41,593 bases of DNA. Origin: an uncultured Saprospiraceae bacterium. GTDB taxonomy: Bacteria > Bacteroidota > Bacteroidia > Chitinophagales > Saprospiraceae. Shown one piece after another: positions 8,893 to 16,293 of this stretch. Position 1 is the stretch's first letter; every line of letters begins with the position of its first letter. The stretch is from assembly GCA_937921595.1 (NCBI GenBank), contig CAKZTD010000038.1, forward strand, positions 1-41,593, in the 5' to 3' direction. The notes under the pieces were generated by a model. That model did not search any database, had not been told where the DNA came from, and saw only the letters and a list, made by a program, of their open reading frames with translations. The position numbers and the translations under genes are program-made.

Positions 8893-8929
8893 TTCTCACT
8901 CTTCACTTCTCCGTTCTTACTCCTGAAAT
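8893..8929. repeat. Heptamer-phased pyrimidine tract at the ompA-like stop
   Basis: CAC, CAC, CCG and TAC occur at 8897, 8904, 8911 and 8918, exactly 7 apart, in a pyrimidine-rich run that ends at the minus-strand stop codon. The tail CCTGAAATTA resembles that of the tract at 12174-12212. Confidence 0.5.
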
Positions 8930-9945
8930 TATTGATTGATTATCTCATACAGCTGATCCAATTTTGGAGTCAGGATGATTTCTGTTCGTCGATTTCTTGC
9001 TTTATTATTTGCAGAGTTGTTGGGCGCGATTGGGTCGTAAAATGCTCTACCTGAGGCAGTTACTCGTTTTGCATCTACACCTTGACCTGTGATTATTTTC
9101 ACGACAGCGGTTGCTCTTCTTACGCTTAAGTCCCAATTGCTGGAAGGACTTCCATCAGAATCAGTATGGCCTTCGACATTGACGAGAATATCAGGATTTG
9201 TATTTAAAACCTCAGCTACCTGCATGATCGCTTTTTTACCTTTCCAGTCGATGTTGTCACTTCCGGAAGCAAATAGTAAGTTTTGACTTAGGGAAACGTA
9301 GATCTTTCCGTTCTTTTCGCTGATCGATAAATCAGAATCCGAAAATCCTAACAATGCTTTATTGATGCTTTGTCTCAATGCTAAAAGCTTAGCATCTTTA
9401 TCTTGTAAAACAGTTTGAAGTTCTTGAAGTTGGCGTTCGTAGTCAGAAAATTTTCCATCAACATTATTAAGCTCACTTTCTTTGAGGAGTAATTGCTCAC
9501 GAATTCGTTGAACATCCAATTCCTGTTGTTTTAAATTATCAGCAAGATTGGACAATTCTCTTTCTTTTTGATCCAGTAGATTTTGTTTTGCAGCAAGCTC
9601 TTCGGTAAGTGTTAGTTTTTCATCAGAACTGACAGATAGTAATTCTCCGTTTTGAGAAAGTAGTTGATTATATCGGAATAACAAATCCTGGTTATTTTGG
9701 CTTAAAGCGGAAAGTCGATCTTCTAATTCTGTATATTTACCTTTATCTTTTTCCATTTGATCCTCCATTCGTTGAAGATCATATTTTAAAAAACGATTTT
9801 TATCTAAAGCATTTCGAAGAGAATCTCGTTCTCTTTTGTTCATTATTGAATCCTTTTCAAGCGCTGCATATTTTTTTGTCGGTACACAGGACGCTAGGAT
9901 CAAGATAGCGAGAAAGGCCATTAATAATCTTGGTAGAAGTTTCAT
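8929..9945 (-). CDS. OmpA family peptidoglycan-binding lipoprotein with long coiled coil
   Basis: The 338-residue protein has lipobox LASC (C20), a long heptad-rich coiled coil (about 25-195, rich in Glu, Gln, Leu and Lys) and a C-terminal OmpA domain (about 215-330). The peptidoglycan-binding pair is visible: D262 in GHTDSDG and R277 in SVRRA, with the same 15-residue spacing as D271/R286 of Acinetobacter OmpA. There is no N-terminal beta-barrel, so it is a lipid-anchored tether between the outer membrane and the cell wall. The coiled coil may set the width of the periplasm. A near-consensus -7 (TATCTTTA, 9975-9982) lies within a small hairpin upstream. Confidence 0.85.
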   Translation of the reverse strand: MKLLPRLLMAFLAILILASCVPTKKYAALEKDSIMNKRERDSLRNALDKNRFLKYDLQRMEDQMEKDKGKYTELEDRLSALSQNNQDLLFRYNQLLSQNGELLSVSSDEKLTLTEELAAKQNLLDQKERELSNLADNLKQQELDVQRIREQLLLKESELNNVDGKFSDYERQLQELQTVLQDKDAKLLALRQSINKALLGFSDSDLSISEKNGKIYVSLSQNLLFASGSDNIDWKGKKAIMQVAEVLNTNPDILVNVEGHTDSDGSPSSNWDLSVRRATAVVKIITGQGVDAKRVTASGRAFYDPIAPNNSANNKARNRRTEIILTPKLDQLYEIINQ

Positions 9946-9966
9946 AGTAGTCTGATTTATAATTAG

Positions 9967-9983
9967 TTATCTTGTAAAGATAA
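9967..9983. repeat. 7-bp hairpin with GTA triloop
   Basis: TTATCTT and AAGATAA pair around a GTA triloop in the leader of the ompA-like gene. The right arm includes the near-consensus -7 box. It belongs to a set of GNA-triloop palindromes seen elsewhere in the window. Confidence 0.5.
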
Positions 9984-10020
9984 GGTTATTTTTATAAAAT
10001 GTCATTTTGGAGTATTTAGA

Positions 10021-10818
10021 TTACGCCTTTTCTTCCACTTGTTTCTCTTTCCTCTGAGCTTTCATCAAGTTCTTCTGATACCTTCCCTGAGCGATATCTG
10101 TCAGAATCAAAATAACTAGGATAAAATAGAACGTTGATTTACTCATTTGCTGTACAGGACTTCCCATGATGTCAATGTGAGCCAAGTGTCCACCTTCAGT
10201 GACCAACATGATCCCAACTAAGAATAAAATAAATAATCCCAGCACTTCATACATTCTATTTTTAGAAAGGAAGTCTGAAATCTTATCTGCCAAGACGATC
10301 ATTAAAATTCCACCGATTATAATTGCTGTAGCCATTACCCAAAGTACATCAGTCAATGCAATTGCACTTAGTATGGAATCAAATGAAAATACAAGATTCA
10401 TAATAACGATCATAAAAATTACTTGACCTGTTGATTTTTGACGGCTTTTCTGATTCGCATTGCCATCTTGAAAGGCAATCATATGCCAGATCTCCTTGAT
10501 GGCAGTATAGATGATAAAACCACCTCCAGCTAAGACAATAAGGCTATGGCCATTAAATTTACCTTCAAAGAATGATCCTAGGTGAATTTCGAATAGTGTT
10601 CCTTGAAATAGATCGATCAGTTTTAGTAAAACAAATAATAAGACAATTCTTAAAACAATTGCCATCCCAATTCCAACTTTTCGAACATAACTTCTCTTTT
10701 CTTCAGGGGCATTTTTCGATTCTAAAGAAATGTATAATAGATTGTCAAATCCTAATACTGCTTGTAATAAGACAAGCATAACAAGTGTTCCTAGATTTTG
10801 AATAAGCGTTGGCTCCAT
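10021..10818 (-). CDS. TerC family integral membrane protein
   Basis: The 265-residue protein has about seven hydrophobic segments. The first helix holds AVLGFDNLLYISLE (D25, N26), and a central helix holds LVFSFDSILSAIALTD. These paired acidic FDN/FDS motifs define the TerC family, linked to tellurite resistance and, in several bacteria, to manganese export. A charged loop separates the two repeats and the C-terminus is a basic cytoplasmic tail. The gene follows arsS on the same strand after 239 bases, with its own -7 box (10886-10893) and a long inverted repeat in between. It is probably transcribed independently. Confidence 0.88.
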   Translation of the reverse strand: MEPTLIQNLGTLVMLVLLQAVLGFDNLLYISLESKNAPEEKRSYVRKVGIGMAIVLRIVLLFVLLKLIDLFQGTLFEIHLGSFFEGKFNGHSLIVLAGGGFIIYTAIKEIWHMIAFQDGNANQKSRQKSTGQVIFMIVIMNLVFSFDSILSAIALTDVLWVMATAIIIGGILMIVLADKISDFLSKNRMYEVLGLFILFLVGIMLVTEGGHLAHIDIMGSPVQQMSKSTFYFILVILILTDIAQGRYQKNLMKAQRKEKQVEEKA

Positions 10819-10885
10819 CGTTCTTCTTTCGTTTTATTTTTAAAATAATAGATCATGTATAAGGAATTCGATTCCTATACATCTG

Positions 10886-10893
10886 CAAATATA
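10886..10893 (-). promoter_or_regulatory. Promoter -7 box TATATTTG
   Basis: Exact TAnnTTTG match on the minus strand, followed by a leader of about 65 bases to the terC-like ATG. Confidence 0.4.
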
Positions 10894-10946
10894 AATTTAA
10901 TTCTAGATTTTAAGAAAGAAGAGAGAATTGAGGGGAGATATTGATT

Positions 10947-11036
10947 TATGAACAAGGATTAACGAACAGCAATTTTTGAAGGAAGTGGTAGCTTCTGGTG
11001 TACTTCAAAAATCTAAAACCGTTAATCCTTGTTCTC
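10947..11036. repeat. Long nested inverted repeat downstream of arsS
   Basis: A perfect 15-bp outer repeat (GAACAAGGATTAACG and its complement) encloses a second perfect 9-bp repeat (TTTTTGAAG / CTTCAAAAA). Together they can form one interrupted stem about 90 bases long. It starts about 22 bases after the arsS stop and ends before the terC promoter. It may terminate arsS, be a structured RNA, or be a mobile-repeat remnant. Confidence 0.6.
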
Positions 11037-11057
11037 AGGTCATTTTTCAAAATTAAT

Positions 11058-12131
11058 CTACGTGATTTCCCCTCCACAGCTACTACCTGCACCAGCGGTA
11101 CAACCATAACAGTGTTGATTAAGGACAATATTACGATTGAGTAGTTTTTCGAGATCAAAAGTATCTAGGTGTTGAGAATCCTTCGCCGAAACCTTTAGAT
11201 CAAGCATTTGATTAAAATCACAATCATAAAGGAAACCATCCCAACTAACAGAAATTGTATTTCTACACATCAATCCCGTGATGGTTCCTGGATTATATGC
11301 CTCGATTAAGGTCTGCATATATTCCTCGTAATTTTTAGTCTCAATCAGATAATCAAGAAATCTAGCGATTGGCAAATTAGTAATCGCATAAAGGCTATTG
11401 AAAACGATATCGTATTTTCTTTTCAATTGGCGTTTAAATTCACCCTGTAATTGCTCTTGACTACCAGGAAGAAATGCACCAGAAGGATTATAAACTAAAT
11501 CAAGAACTAAGCCCGTTCCTTCTTTTCCATAACCCGCTTCATTGAGTAATTTCAAGGCTTTGATAGAATCTTCAAAAACACCATCACCTCTTTGACTATC
11601 TGTTCTGCTTTTTGAAAAATAAGGTAAAGACGAAACAACCTGAACTTTATTTTTTGCTAAAAACTGAGGCATGTCATGGTACTTTTTGTTGGCCATGATA
11701 ATCGTCAAATTACAACGATCAATCACTTGCTTGCCTAATTTGGTACACTCTTCTACAAACCATCGAAAATGCGGATTCATTTCTGGAGCACCTCCCGTAA
11801 TATCAACAGTGGTAATCGAAGGAACCGCAGCAATAATTTCTAAACAACGTTCCAATGTTGCTTTTGACATGTTCTCTTCTTTCTTATCCGGTCCGGCATC
11901 AACATGGCAATGGGCACAAGTTTGATTACAAAGTTTTCCAATGTTTATTTGAAAAATCTCAATGGTTTCATTTTTTAAAGGGCGATGTCCAGCCTCTGCA
12001 ATTTTATCTGCGAAACCTTGAAATTTTGCATCCACCAATTCTTTTCCATTCAATACCTGAAGTTGGAAAAAAGTATCAGACAGTTTATTATCTGTAGCAC
12101 TTAGAGATTTAGTTTTTTGCTTAATTGCCAT
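11058..12131 (-). CDS. arsS: Arsenosugar biosynthesis radical SAM protein ArsS
   Basis: The 357-residue protein has the radical SAM cluster motif CNQTCAHC (C68, C72, C75) followed by HVDAGP, and a C-terminal Cys-rich domain ending CYGCTAGAGSSCGG (C341, C344, C352). This layout is that of ArsS (radical SAM plus DUF3641), proposed to add the 5'-deoxyadenosyl group of SAM to dimethylated arsenic during arsenosugar synthesis. Some family members carry selenocysteine; every position here is plain cysteine or another sense codon. The AhpD-like partner gene lies 80 bases upstream on the same strand, a pairing typical of the pathway. The methyltransferase ArsM is not visible. A long inverted repeat follows the stop. 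Confidence 0.9.
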   Translation of the reverse strand: MAIKQKTKSLSATDNKLSDTFFQLQVLNGKELVDAKFQGFADKIAEAGHRPLKNETIEIFQINIGKLCNQTCAHCHVDAGPDKKEENMSKATLERCLEIIAAVPSITTVDITGGAPEMNPHFRWFVEECTKLGKQVIDRCNLTIIMANKKYHDMPQFLAKNKVQVVSSLPYFSKSRTDSQRGDGVFEDSIKALKLLNEAGYGKEGTGLVLDLVYNPSGAFLPGSQEQLQGEFKRQLKRKYDIVFNSLYAITNLPIARFLDYLIETKNYEEYMQTLIEAYNPGTITGLMCRNTISVSWDGFLYDCDFNQMLDLKVSAKDSQHLDTFDLEKLLNRNIVLNQHCYGCTAGAGSSCGGEIT

Positions 12132-12173
12132 AAGAGTTTATAATTGATATTTTATTTTAAAAAATGGAGCCAA

Positions 12174-12212
12174 TCTCCTCACTCTACACCGTTCACTCCT
12201 CACTTCTGAAAT
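12174..12212. repeat. Heptamer-phased pyrimidine tract between arsS and its partner
   Basis: CAC occurs at 12180, 12187, 12194 and 12201, exactly 7 apart, and the run reaches the minus-strand stop of the AhpD-like gene. The tail CTTCTGAAATTA resembles the tract at 8893-8929. It fills half of the 80-base operon spacer. Confidence 0.55.
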
Positions 12213-12550
12213 TACATTGACTTTTTCTTCACATGTTTCATCATCTGCGTACTATACACTAAAGTCGTGCCTGCTCGAATAGCTGCAGCAACATGAACCG
12301 CTTCCATCATTTGTTCTTCATCTGCACCTTTTACTAAGCAAGAACTAGAATAAGCTTCAATACAATATGGGCATTGGATAGCATGAGCTACACCTAGTGC
12401 AATCAATGATTTTTCTCTCTCGGTCAAAGCACCTTCTTTGAAAACATCACCATAATAATCGAAGAATTTTTTACCATAATCTTCTTGCCAATCGGTAATA
12501 TCTTTAAAATTTTTTAAGTCTTGTGGTTCAAAATAGGTCTTCTCACTCAT
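12212..12550 (-). CDS. Arsenosugar biosynthesis-associated AhpD-like protein
   Basis: This 112-residue protein of the carboxymuconolactone decarboxylase/AhpD fold contains the redox motif C60-P-Y-C63 inside HAIQCPYCIEAY, with the preceding LTEREKSLIALGVAHA helix. The overall length and sequence match the peroxidase-like subfamily found next to ArsS genes. It is cytoplasmic, without a signal peptide. A third cysteine (C71) lies shortly after the motif. It is the first gene of the two-gene arsenosugar unit. The actual reaction is not established; a peroxidase or thiol-disulfide role is inferred from the CxxC motif. Confidence 0.87.
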   Translation of the reverse strand: MSEKTYFEPQDLKNFKDITDWQEDYGKKFFDYYGDVFKEGALTEREKSLIALGVAHAIQCPYCIEAYSSSCLVKGADEEQMMEAVHVAAAIRAGTTLVYSTQMMKHVKKKSM

Positions 12551-12643
12551 GGTTTATTGATTTAGGTGATGTAAAATGTTTTTACTTAAAGTATGTCAAT
12601 TTGGAATTGAATAATATTGGTTTTGAATTAGCTCGAAGCCAAT

Positions 12644-12697
12644 AAAAACGGCATTAGGTATTAGGGCTCTCCTAATGCCGAATACCTAATGCTGTGT
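12644..12697 (-). repeat. Heptamer-phased palindromic repeat, copy A (inverted)
   Basis: Read on the minus strand this matches the other three copies: TTAGGTA, TTCGGCA and TTAGGAG words at 7-base phase, then AGCC and complementary words. It contains two competing perfect hairpins, a 10-bp one (CGGCATTAGG with its complement) and a 12-bp one (12651-12662 with 12681-12692). It lies between divergent genes. Confidence 0.75.
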
Positions 12698-12895
12698 TTG
12701 CTCAGGCATAAACTAATAGCTTAGGGTTCATGTTATTATTTTTCAAACCTGATTCGCATAAAATATTATTATAAAAGCTTTTTCTGAAAAAATAGTTTAC
12801 GCTTTATCCAAGGGATCAAAATTAATAGGTCTTTTTTTATAAAAGTGTTTTGCTTAAGACAAATAGACTAAGCCAAATAGCTAACAAGTTTTTAC

Positions 12896-12903
12896 TACCT
12901 TTG
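12896..12903 (+). promoter_or_regulatory. Promoter -7 box TACCTTTG
   Basis: Exact TAnnTTTG match ending 24 bases before the pyrophosphatase ATG. Confidence 0.5.
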
Positions 12904-12927
12904 CGGCCGTAAAATTACAATTATATT

Positions 12928-13527
12928 ATGAGGTATTTACTTTTCTTGCTTGTTGTCCTTACTTTTTTTGCTTGTAAATTAGAGCCTAGTAAAAAACCGA
13001 TGCCTAACAAGGCTTTTGGGGGACAAGGCATTAATGCGATTATTGAAATTCCTGCTGGAACCAATCAAAAGATTGAATATGATTATGCCAGCAAATCTTT
13101 TAAAGTAGGTCAGGAAAATGGAAAAAATCGGGTTGTTGATTTTTTGCCTTATCCGGGAAACTATGGATTTATTCCAGGAACGCTTATGGATAAAAGTAAA
13201 GGAGGAGATGGAGATGCATTGGATGTTTTGGTGCTTTCAGAGAGCTTGCCGACAGGAACATCCATTGAGATTATTCCGATAGCTGCTTTAGAGTTATTGG
13301 ATGGGGGAGAAGTGGATACTAAATTGATTGCAGTCCCAGTGGATTCTACTTTGAGAATTATTCAGGCGACTAATTTTGAGGATTTTATGATCGAATATAA
13401 CATTGCTCAAACAATTATTAAGGATTGGTTTTTGAATTATAAAGGTCTTGGAAAAATGGAGATGAAAGGATGGAAAGATGAGAAATTTGCTATCTCGGAG
13501 ATTAAGAAATGGGAAGTTAAACAATAA
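12928..13527 (+). CDS. Exported family I inorganic pyrophosphatase (lipoprotein)
   Basis: The 199-residue protein starts with a lipoprotein signal, lipobox FFAC (C16). The family I soluble pyrophosphatase fold follows: LPYPGNYGFIPGT, and the metal-binding GDGDALDVLV with D94, D96 and D99. The usual DGDPxD motif has Ala in place of Pro at residue 97, but all three aspartates are kept. Family I enzymes hydrolyse PPi to phosphate with Mg2+; nearly all known ones are cytoplasmic. The signal sequence predicts a periplasmic or membrane-anchored form, which may scavenge extracellular PPi. Whether the genome also has a cytoplasmic enzyme cannot be seen. Its own -7 box lies 24 bases upstream. Confidence 0.85.
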   Translation: MRYLLFLLVVLTFFACKLEPSKKPMPNKAFGGQGINAIIEIPAGTNQKIEYDYASKSFKVGQENGKNRVVDFLPYPGNYGFIPGTLMDKSKGGDGDALDVLVLSESLPTGTSIEIIPIAALELLDGGEVDTKLIAVPVDSTLRIIQATNFEDFMIEYNIAQTIIKDWFLNYKGLGKMEMKGWKDEKFAISEIKKWEVKQ

Positions 13528-13530
13528 GAC

Positions 13531-13566
13531 AATCAAAATCAAAAAGAGAATCAAAATCAAAATTTA
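13531..13566 (+). repeat. Hexamer-phased AATCAA array
   Basis: AATCAA occurs at 13531, 13537, 13549 and 13555, with AAAGAG filling the missing slot at 13543: five in-phase hexamers starting 3 bases after the pyrophosphatase stop codon. It leads into a terminator-like hairpin. Confidence 0.55.
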
Positions 13567-13592
13567 GTCCCAATCTGGGTTTTGATATTTTT
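13556..13592 (+). terminator. Putative terminator after the pyrophosphatase gene
   Basis: ATCAAAA and TTTTGAT pair (7 bp) with an inner CCCA/TGGG stem, followed by ATTTTT. The stem is weak in GC. Confidence 0.4.
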
Positions 13593-13713
13593 AATAAAAT
13601 ATGAGAGAGAAGGATTACTTAAATAGGCTGCTAAATTTAAAAACTGGCCTCACGTTGTTTCGTTTTGAATTCTTCAAATTCTAAAGTCCAAATTGATTCA
13701 AAAAAATACTTTC

Positions 13714-14229
13714 ATGCAAAATAATTTTGAAACGGAACGGCTCTCCTTGAGAAAGCTCGCTAAAACGGATGTTGACCTGATCGTTACTTTGAACGCTGAT
13801 CCGGAGGTGATGAAATACATTGGTGAGACGGATGATTCTTATGAGAATGCAAAGAATTATGTAGAAATGAGAGTTGATGGTTATGCGGATAAAGATGGTT
13901 TAGGAATTTTTGTTGCTACTGAAAAAACTAGTGGAGAAAATATCGGATGGATTTGTTTGAAACAATTGGACGATACTGATGAAATTGAAATTGGTTTTCG
14001 TCTTTTGACAAAATATTGGGGAAAGGGATACGCAACCGAGGGTGCACGATGTTTGTTAGAATTTGGTTTCAATACATTAGGTCTAGAAGAAATCGCCGGA
14101 GTCACTTTGCCAACGAATACTCCTTCTCAAAGCGTACTCAAAAAAATAGGACTGGAATATGTCGGTATCGCTCCTTATTATGGGTTTGATCTTTCGTATT
14201 TTAAACGAAAGAAGGGAAGTGTCATTTGA
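13714..14229 (+). CDS. GNAT family N-acetyltransferase (RimJ/RimL-like)
   Basis: This 171-residue protein begins FETERLSLRKL and has the acetyl-CoA-binding region RLLTKYWGKGYATEGARCLLEFGF, then the TLPTNTPSQSVLKKIGL segment. This order is typical of the Acetyltransf_3 / RimJ-RimL group that acetylates N-terminal or small-molecule amines. The substrate is unknown. A TTG at 13693 opens the same frame, but the ATG at 13714 gives the normal family N-terminus, so I used it. No signal peptide is present. It stands alone between the pyrophosphatase and FemAB-like genes and is followed by a weak terminator-like hairpin. Confidence 0.85.
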   Translation: MQNNFETERLSLRKLAKTDVDLIVTLNADPEVMKYIGETDDSYENAKNYVEMRVDGYADKDGLGIFVATEKTSGENIGWICLKQLDDTDEIEIGFRLLTKYWGKGYATEGARCLLEFGFNTLGLEEIAGVTLPTNTPSQSVLKKIGLEYVGIAPYYGFDLSYFKRKKGSVI

Positions 14230-14241
14230 GTTTGAAACAGC

Positions 14242-14272
14242 TTAAGGAGTTTTAAGTCCTTAAATTGCTTTT
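14242..14272 (+). terminator. Weak terminator-like hairpin
   Basis: TTAAGGA and TCCTTAA form a 7-bp stem with an 8-base loop, followed by ATTGCTTTTT, 13 bases after the GNAT stop. Low GC makes it uncertain. Confidence 0.3.
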
Positions 14273-14347
14273 TAAATATCTGTTAAATTCCCCGCTATGA
14301 AACAAAATTACAAATCTGTATGTTAATTTAGTTGTCTGTTTTAACTT

Positions 14348-15595
14348 ATGAAGAGTAAACCCACTAATATCGATATTTTGGAAATTTCTAACCCAATTGG
14401 TAAGGTACTGTCTGTCAAAGGGATTAGTGTGGTGTTGTACCATTCTGTAAAGGAGATTTCGAGAAGAGATTGGGCACAGGCGGCTCCTGATAATAACCTT
14501 TTTTTACAACTAGATTACTTATCTATAGTCGAAAAACATCCACCGAAAGGGATGCAGTTTTGTTATGCTTTGTATTATAAAAACGAGGTTCCGGCTGGTG
14601 TTTCGCTATTTCAGATTCAGTTTTTTAAAGCAGAACAAAACATACAGAACAAAGATGATAACAAACCGCCTTGTCTTTTTTCCTCTATTGCTAGATACTT
14701 TAAGGGATTGCTTGCTAGCAAAGCAGAGTTCAATGTTTTAATCAATGGTAATTTACTTTTGACTGGAGAGCATGGGACTTATTTTGATAAGAACTTGGTG
14801 GATGAAAGCGGATTTGTCCAAATCCTCGATGAGACTTTAAAATATACACATAGCGAATTAGATAAAAGAAAAAATAAACTCTCTGGAACATTGATCAAAG
14901 AGTTTTATGAACACAATCGCACTTACTCTTCAGATTTTGCAAAGAAGATATCCTTCAATGAATTTACTGTTCAGCCGAATATGGTTTTAAAGATTCGACC
15001 AGAGTGGAAAGTGTTTGAAGATTATACTGCAGCGATGACTTCTAAATATAGGGTCAGAACGAAGCGGGCTTTTAAAAAAGGAAAAGATTTTGAAAAAATA
15101 GAATTTGATGCTGCAATGGTCGAAGCCAATCTTGATCGACTATATGAATTGTACGAAGGGATTGCTGCAAATTCTGGTTTCAATATGGTCAATCTGAATA
15201 AGCATTATTTACTGGCTTTGAAAGAAAAATTTCCGGATCGATTTAAATTAACGGGTTATTTTTTAGATGGGAAATTGGTTGGTTATTTTACGACCATTCT
15301 AAATAACCATGAGCTGGAAGCGCATTTTCTTGGATTCGAACAATCCCTAAATCGGGAGTATCAAATTTACCTCAATATTTTATACGATATAGTAAGAGAA
15401 GGCATTGATCAACAGGTAGAGGAAGTCGTCTTTGCTAGAACGGCGATGGAAATTAAAAGTTCTATTGGAGCAGTTGCGGAAGAGATGTATTGCTATCTCC
15501 GACATCGAAATTCGATCACTAACAAATTTGTAAAACCTGGTCTCGAATATCTTCGGCCTAGTCAGGATTGGGAACCTAGGAATCCTTTTAAATAA
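14348..15595 (+). CDS. FemAB/GNAT-fold acyltransferase-like protein
   Basis: The 415-residue cytoplasmic protein has an N-terminal alpha/beta domain (about 25-200) and a C-terminal half (about 215-400) with GKLVGYFTTILNNHELEAHF and QIYLNILYDIVREGI, resembling the acyl-CoA N-acyltransferase fold of FemAB-like (peptidogalycan biosynthesis) proteins. The tail ends in DWEPRNPFK. Substrate and reaction are unknown; amino-acyl or acyl transfer is inferred from fold resemblance only. The first 20 residues are poorly structured, and an internal start cannot be excluded. It is transcribed alone, converging on the anti-sigma gene with a long hairpin between. Confidence 0.55.
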   Translation: MKSKPTNIDILEISNPIGKVLSVKGISVVLYHSVKEISRRDWAQAAPDNNLFLQLDYLSIVEKHPPKGMQFCYALYYKNEVPAGVSLFQIQFFKAEQNIQNKDDNKPPCLFSSIARYFKGLLASKAEFNVLINGNLLLTGEHGTYFDKNLVDESGFVQILDETLKYTHSELDKRKNKLSGTLIKEFYEHNRTYSSDFAKKISFNEFTVQPNMVLKIRPEWKVFEDYTAAMTSKYRVRTKRAFKKGKDFEKIEFDAAMVEANLDRLYELYEGIAANSGFNMVNLNKHYLLALKEKFPDRFKLTGYFLDGKLVGYFTTILNNHELEAHFLGFEQSLNREYQIYLNILYDIVREGIDQQVEEVVFARTAMEIKSSIGAVAEEMYCYLRHRNSITNKFVKPGLEYLRPSQDWEPRNPFK

Positions 15596-15612
15596 TATCT
15601 TATTTTTTCTGT

Positions 15613-15669
15613 TCTAATGTGACTAATGTGGTTATAAGATTTTTTCACCATATTAGTCACATAAGAATG
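15613..15669. repeat. Long near-perfect hairpin between convergent genes
   Basis: A 16-bp stem with one wobble (15617-15632 with 15647-15662) and a 14-base loop. The arms are built of TAATGTG/GTTATAAG-like words about 8-9 bases apart, similar to those at 30425-30480. It could terminate transcription from both sides, although no strong T-tract follows. Confidence 0.6.
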
Positions 15670-15754
15670 AAATCTATATCTCTTTGAGAGAAATCCTTTT
15701 AAAAATAAATCTGCTAATTTTTTTTCGTACTCCTAATTATTAAATATTCATCAT

Positions 15755-16168
15755 TCACTTTTTCTTCTTCGCCAAAGTCATTTTCTTTCTAGGTCCTTCA
15801 ATAATCGGCTTCGACAATCGATCCTGATATTTATGTTGAAACTCAACAACTTCATAAAAGCCTTTTTCCTCATCAGTCAGCATTTTCATTTCTTCTACTT
15901 TAAACTCTTCTATTGTTTCAACATCATAGTTCGCAGTTGCCATACTAGGTTCTTGTTGTAAAAAAGAAAAGCTAATCATGGCACCAAAACCCACTAAGCC
16001 GACAACTGCCGCAGCGATAGAAAGTATTCTTCTGATGGAAAAACGAGGTTTAGCTGGCTTTTCATTCAAGCGATTTTCCAAACGATCCCAAGCATTTTTG
16101 GATGGGCGTTGCTCTAGCTTATATGCATTTTCTCTGATCAAATCGGATATGTCTTTATTAGATTTCAC
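15755..16168 (-). CDS. Putative anti-sigma factor, single-pass membrane protein
   Basis: The 137-residue protein has a charged cytoplasmic N-terminus (1-45, with RENAYKLEQRPSKNAWDRLENRL), one transmembrane helix (about 48-70) and a periplasmic tail ending in a lysine-rich stretch. It has the shape of Bacteroidota anti-sigma factors, although no zinc-binding HxxxCxxC motif is present. It follows the ECF sigma gene by 125 bases on the same strand, which supports a regulator pair. The assignment relies on topology and neighbourhood, not on a recognised domain. The signal it responds to is unknown. Confidence 0.6.
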   Translation of the reverse strand: MKSNKDISDLIRENAYKLEQRPSKNAWDRLENRLNEKPAKPRFSIRRILSIAAAVVGLVGFGAMISFSFLQQEPSMATANYDVETIEEFKVEEMKMLTDEEKGFYEVVEFQHKYQDRLSKPIIEGPRKKMTLAKKKK

Positions 16169-16239
16169 GATATTAATATTTTAAAAATTTGTCGTTCTCT
16201 CAAAAGAGTATTTAAACTTATAATTTTATTTCAAATTCT

Positions 16240-16254
16240 ATTCGCGCAGCGAAT
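16240..16254. repeat. 6-bp hairpin with GCA triloop
   Basis: ATTCGC and GCGAAT pair around GCA in the sigma/anti-sigma spacer, next to the heptamer-phased tract. It is one of the GNA-triloop palindromes. Confidence 0.5.
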
Positions 16255-16290
16255 CTTTCACTCATCACTTTATCGTAAGTGATCTATTCC
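16251..16290. repeat. Heptamer-phased tract at the sigma-factor stop
   Basis: CAC at 16259 and 16266 is followed at the same phase by an inverted copy (ATCACTT / AAGTGAT, a 7-bp hairpin at 16264-16282). The tract ends 4 bases from the minus-strand sigma stop codon. Confidence 0.4.
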
Positions 16291-16293
16291 TTA

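Larger units (their letters stand above)
12551..12927. other. 377-base divergent spacer
   Basis: The spacer separates the arsenosugar pair (minus) from the pyrophosphatase gene (plus). It holds a heptamer-phased repeat copy (12644-12697) and a -7 box for the pyrophosphatase. I saw no coding frame worth keeping. Confidence 0.5.

Noticed and set aside
11058-12550. Selenocysteine in ArsS or its partner
   Set aside because: All key positions are ordinary cysteine codons, and no in-frame TGA with a following SECIS-like stem was seen.
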